19,917 nt of DNA from CAYONQ01 sp964405375 (GTDB lineage: Bacteria > Planctomycetota > Phycisphaerae > Sedimentisphaerales > Anaerobacaceae). Positions 19,867 to 19,917 of this stretch are shown in pieces. Position 1 is the first letter of the stretch. Each line of letters opens with the position of its first letter. The stretch spans positions 1 through 19,917 of the forward strand of contig CAYONQ010000049.1 in assembly GCA_964405375.1 (NCBI GenBank), given 5' to 3'. The notes beneath the pieces were generated by a model. It was not told the DNA's origin. It saw only the letters and a program-made list of their open reading frames with translations, and did not search any database. A program made the translations under genes and the position numbers.

Positions 19867-19917
19867 ACTCAAACTGACCGATTTTAGGCCGCGAGGAGTT
19901 TTTCCAGACGGCGAATA
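19867..19917 (-). repeat. Right arm of the contig-terminal inverted repeat
   Basis: Inverted copy of 2-52 with one silent difference. Read on the minus strand it ends a frame IRRLEKLLAA (19884-19916) and abuts the ribosome site of the PLC-RCC1 gene 5 bases later. If it is an insertion-sequence end, it lies in the promoter region of that gene. Confidence 0.8.

Noticed and set aside
1..19917. The inverted ends mark the whole window as one large transposon or linear plasmid.
   Set aside because: The interior is mostly housekeeping genes (ligA, ribD, phosphofructokinase, YmdB-like) with no transposase or replication gene. Contig breaks at a dispersed repeat explain the ends more simply.

Overview
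The window looks like a complete assembly contig from an uncultured bacterium, most likely a member of the Planctomycetota (Phycisphaerae-like). This is inferred from the flavour of the proteins: a pyrophosphate-type phosphofructokinase, a YmdB-type phosphodiesterase, secreted zinc-phospholipase/RCC1 and leucine-rich-repeat proteins, many tiny membrane proteins and many degraded dispersed repeats. No rRNA, tRNA or CRISPR array is visible. Core genes sit in GC-rich, tightly coded blocks, and the spacers between them are AT-rich and full of relics.

Layout. Both ends carry the same 51-bp sequence as inverted arms (50/51 identical), probably the 3' end of a repeated gene or insertion sequence, which would also explain why the contig stops there. 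Inside the left arm is a 5'-truncated LRR gene (47-1030). Next come a relic of a helix-turn-helix protein, an AsmA-like membrane-anchored protein (1251-2069, minus), a two-helix mini membrane protein (2496-2732, minus), a 57-residue membrane protein that appears to be leaderless (3209-3382, plus), and a secreted HEAT-repeat protein whose 3' end is frameshifted by a 20-bp tandem repeat (3752-4465, minus). A plus-strand operon follows: ligA (DNA ligase), ribD (riboflavin) and a cofE-like F420 glutamyl ligase (4986-9132). RibD makes the pathway intermediate from which both riboflavin and the F420 chromophore derive, so ribD and the cofE-like gene may be functionally linked.

The second half holds a RelE-like toxin with only an antitoxin stub (9299-9596, minus), a PPi-type phosphofructokinase behind a clear promoter and a 10-bp-phased leader repeat (9802-10998), a GH130 mannoside phosphorylase family protein (11015-11974, minus), and an MsbA-like ABC exporter with a PDZ-like domain inserted between TM1 and TM2 (12182-14317, minus). 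A glyoxalase-II-like hydrolase is transcribed divergently from it (14493-15125); two back-to-back sigma70-type promoters lie between them. Then follow an OB-fold lipoprotein (15353-15814), a membrane protein gene split at a dnaX-type A AAA AAG slippery heptamer (15846-16342), and a YmdB-family phosphodiesterase (16429-17280, minus). The last gene (17429-19846, minus) is a secreted S1/P1-PLC zinc enzyme fused to a seven-blade RCC1 propeller, interrupted by an in-frame TAG after blade four.

The recurring theme is genes altered by short repeats or single lesions: a palindrome in frame inside ribD, a 20-bp repeat ending the HEAT gene, a homopolymer frameshift, a nonsense codon, and three decayed copies of one HTH gene. 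I see no complete new defence or metabolic system. The strongest candidates for unusual biology are the PDZ-containing exporter, the possible programmed frameshift, the interrupted PLC-RCC1 fusion, the leaderless mini-gene and the tandem six-codon ORFs.
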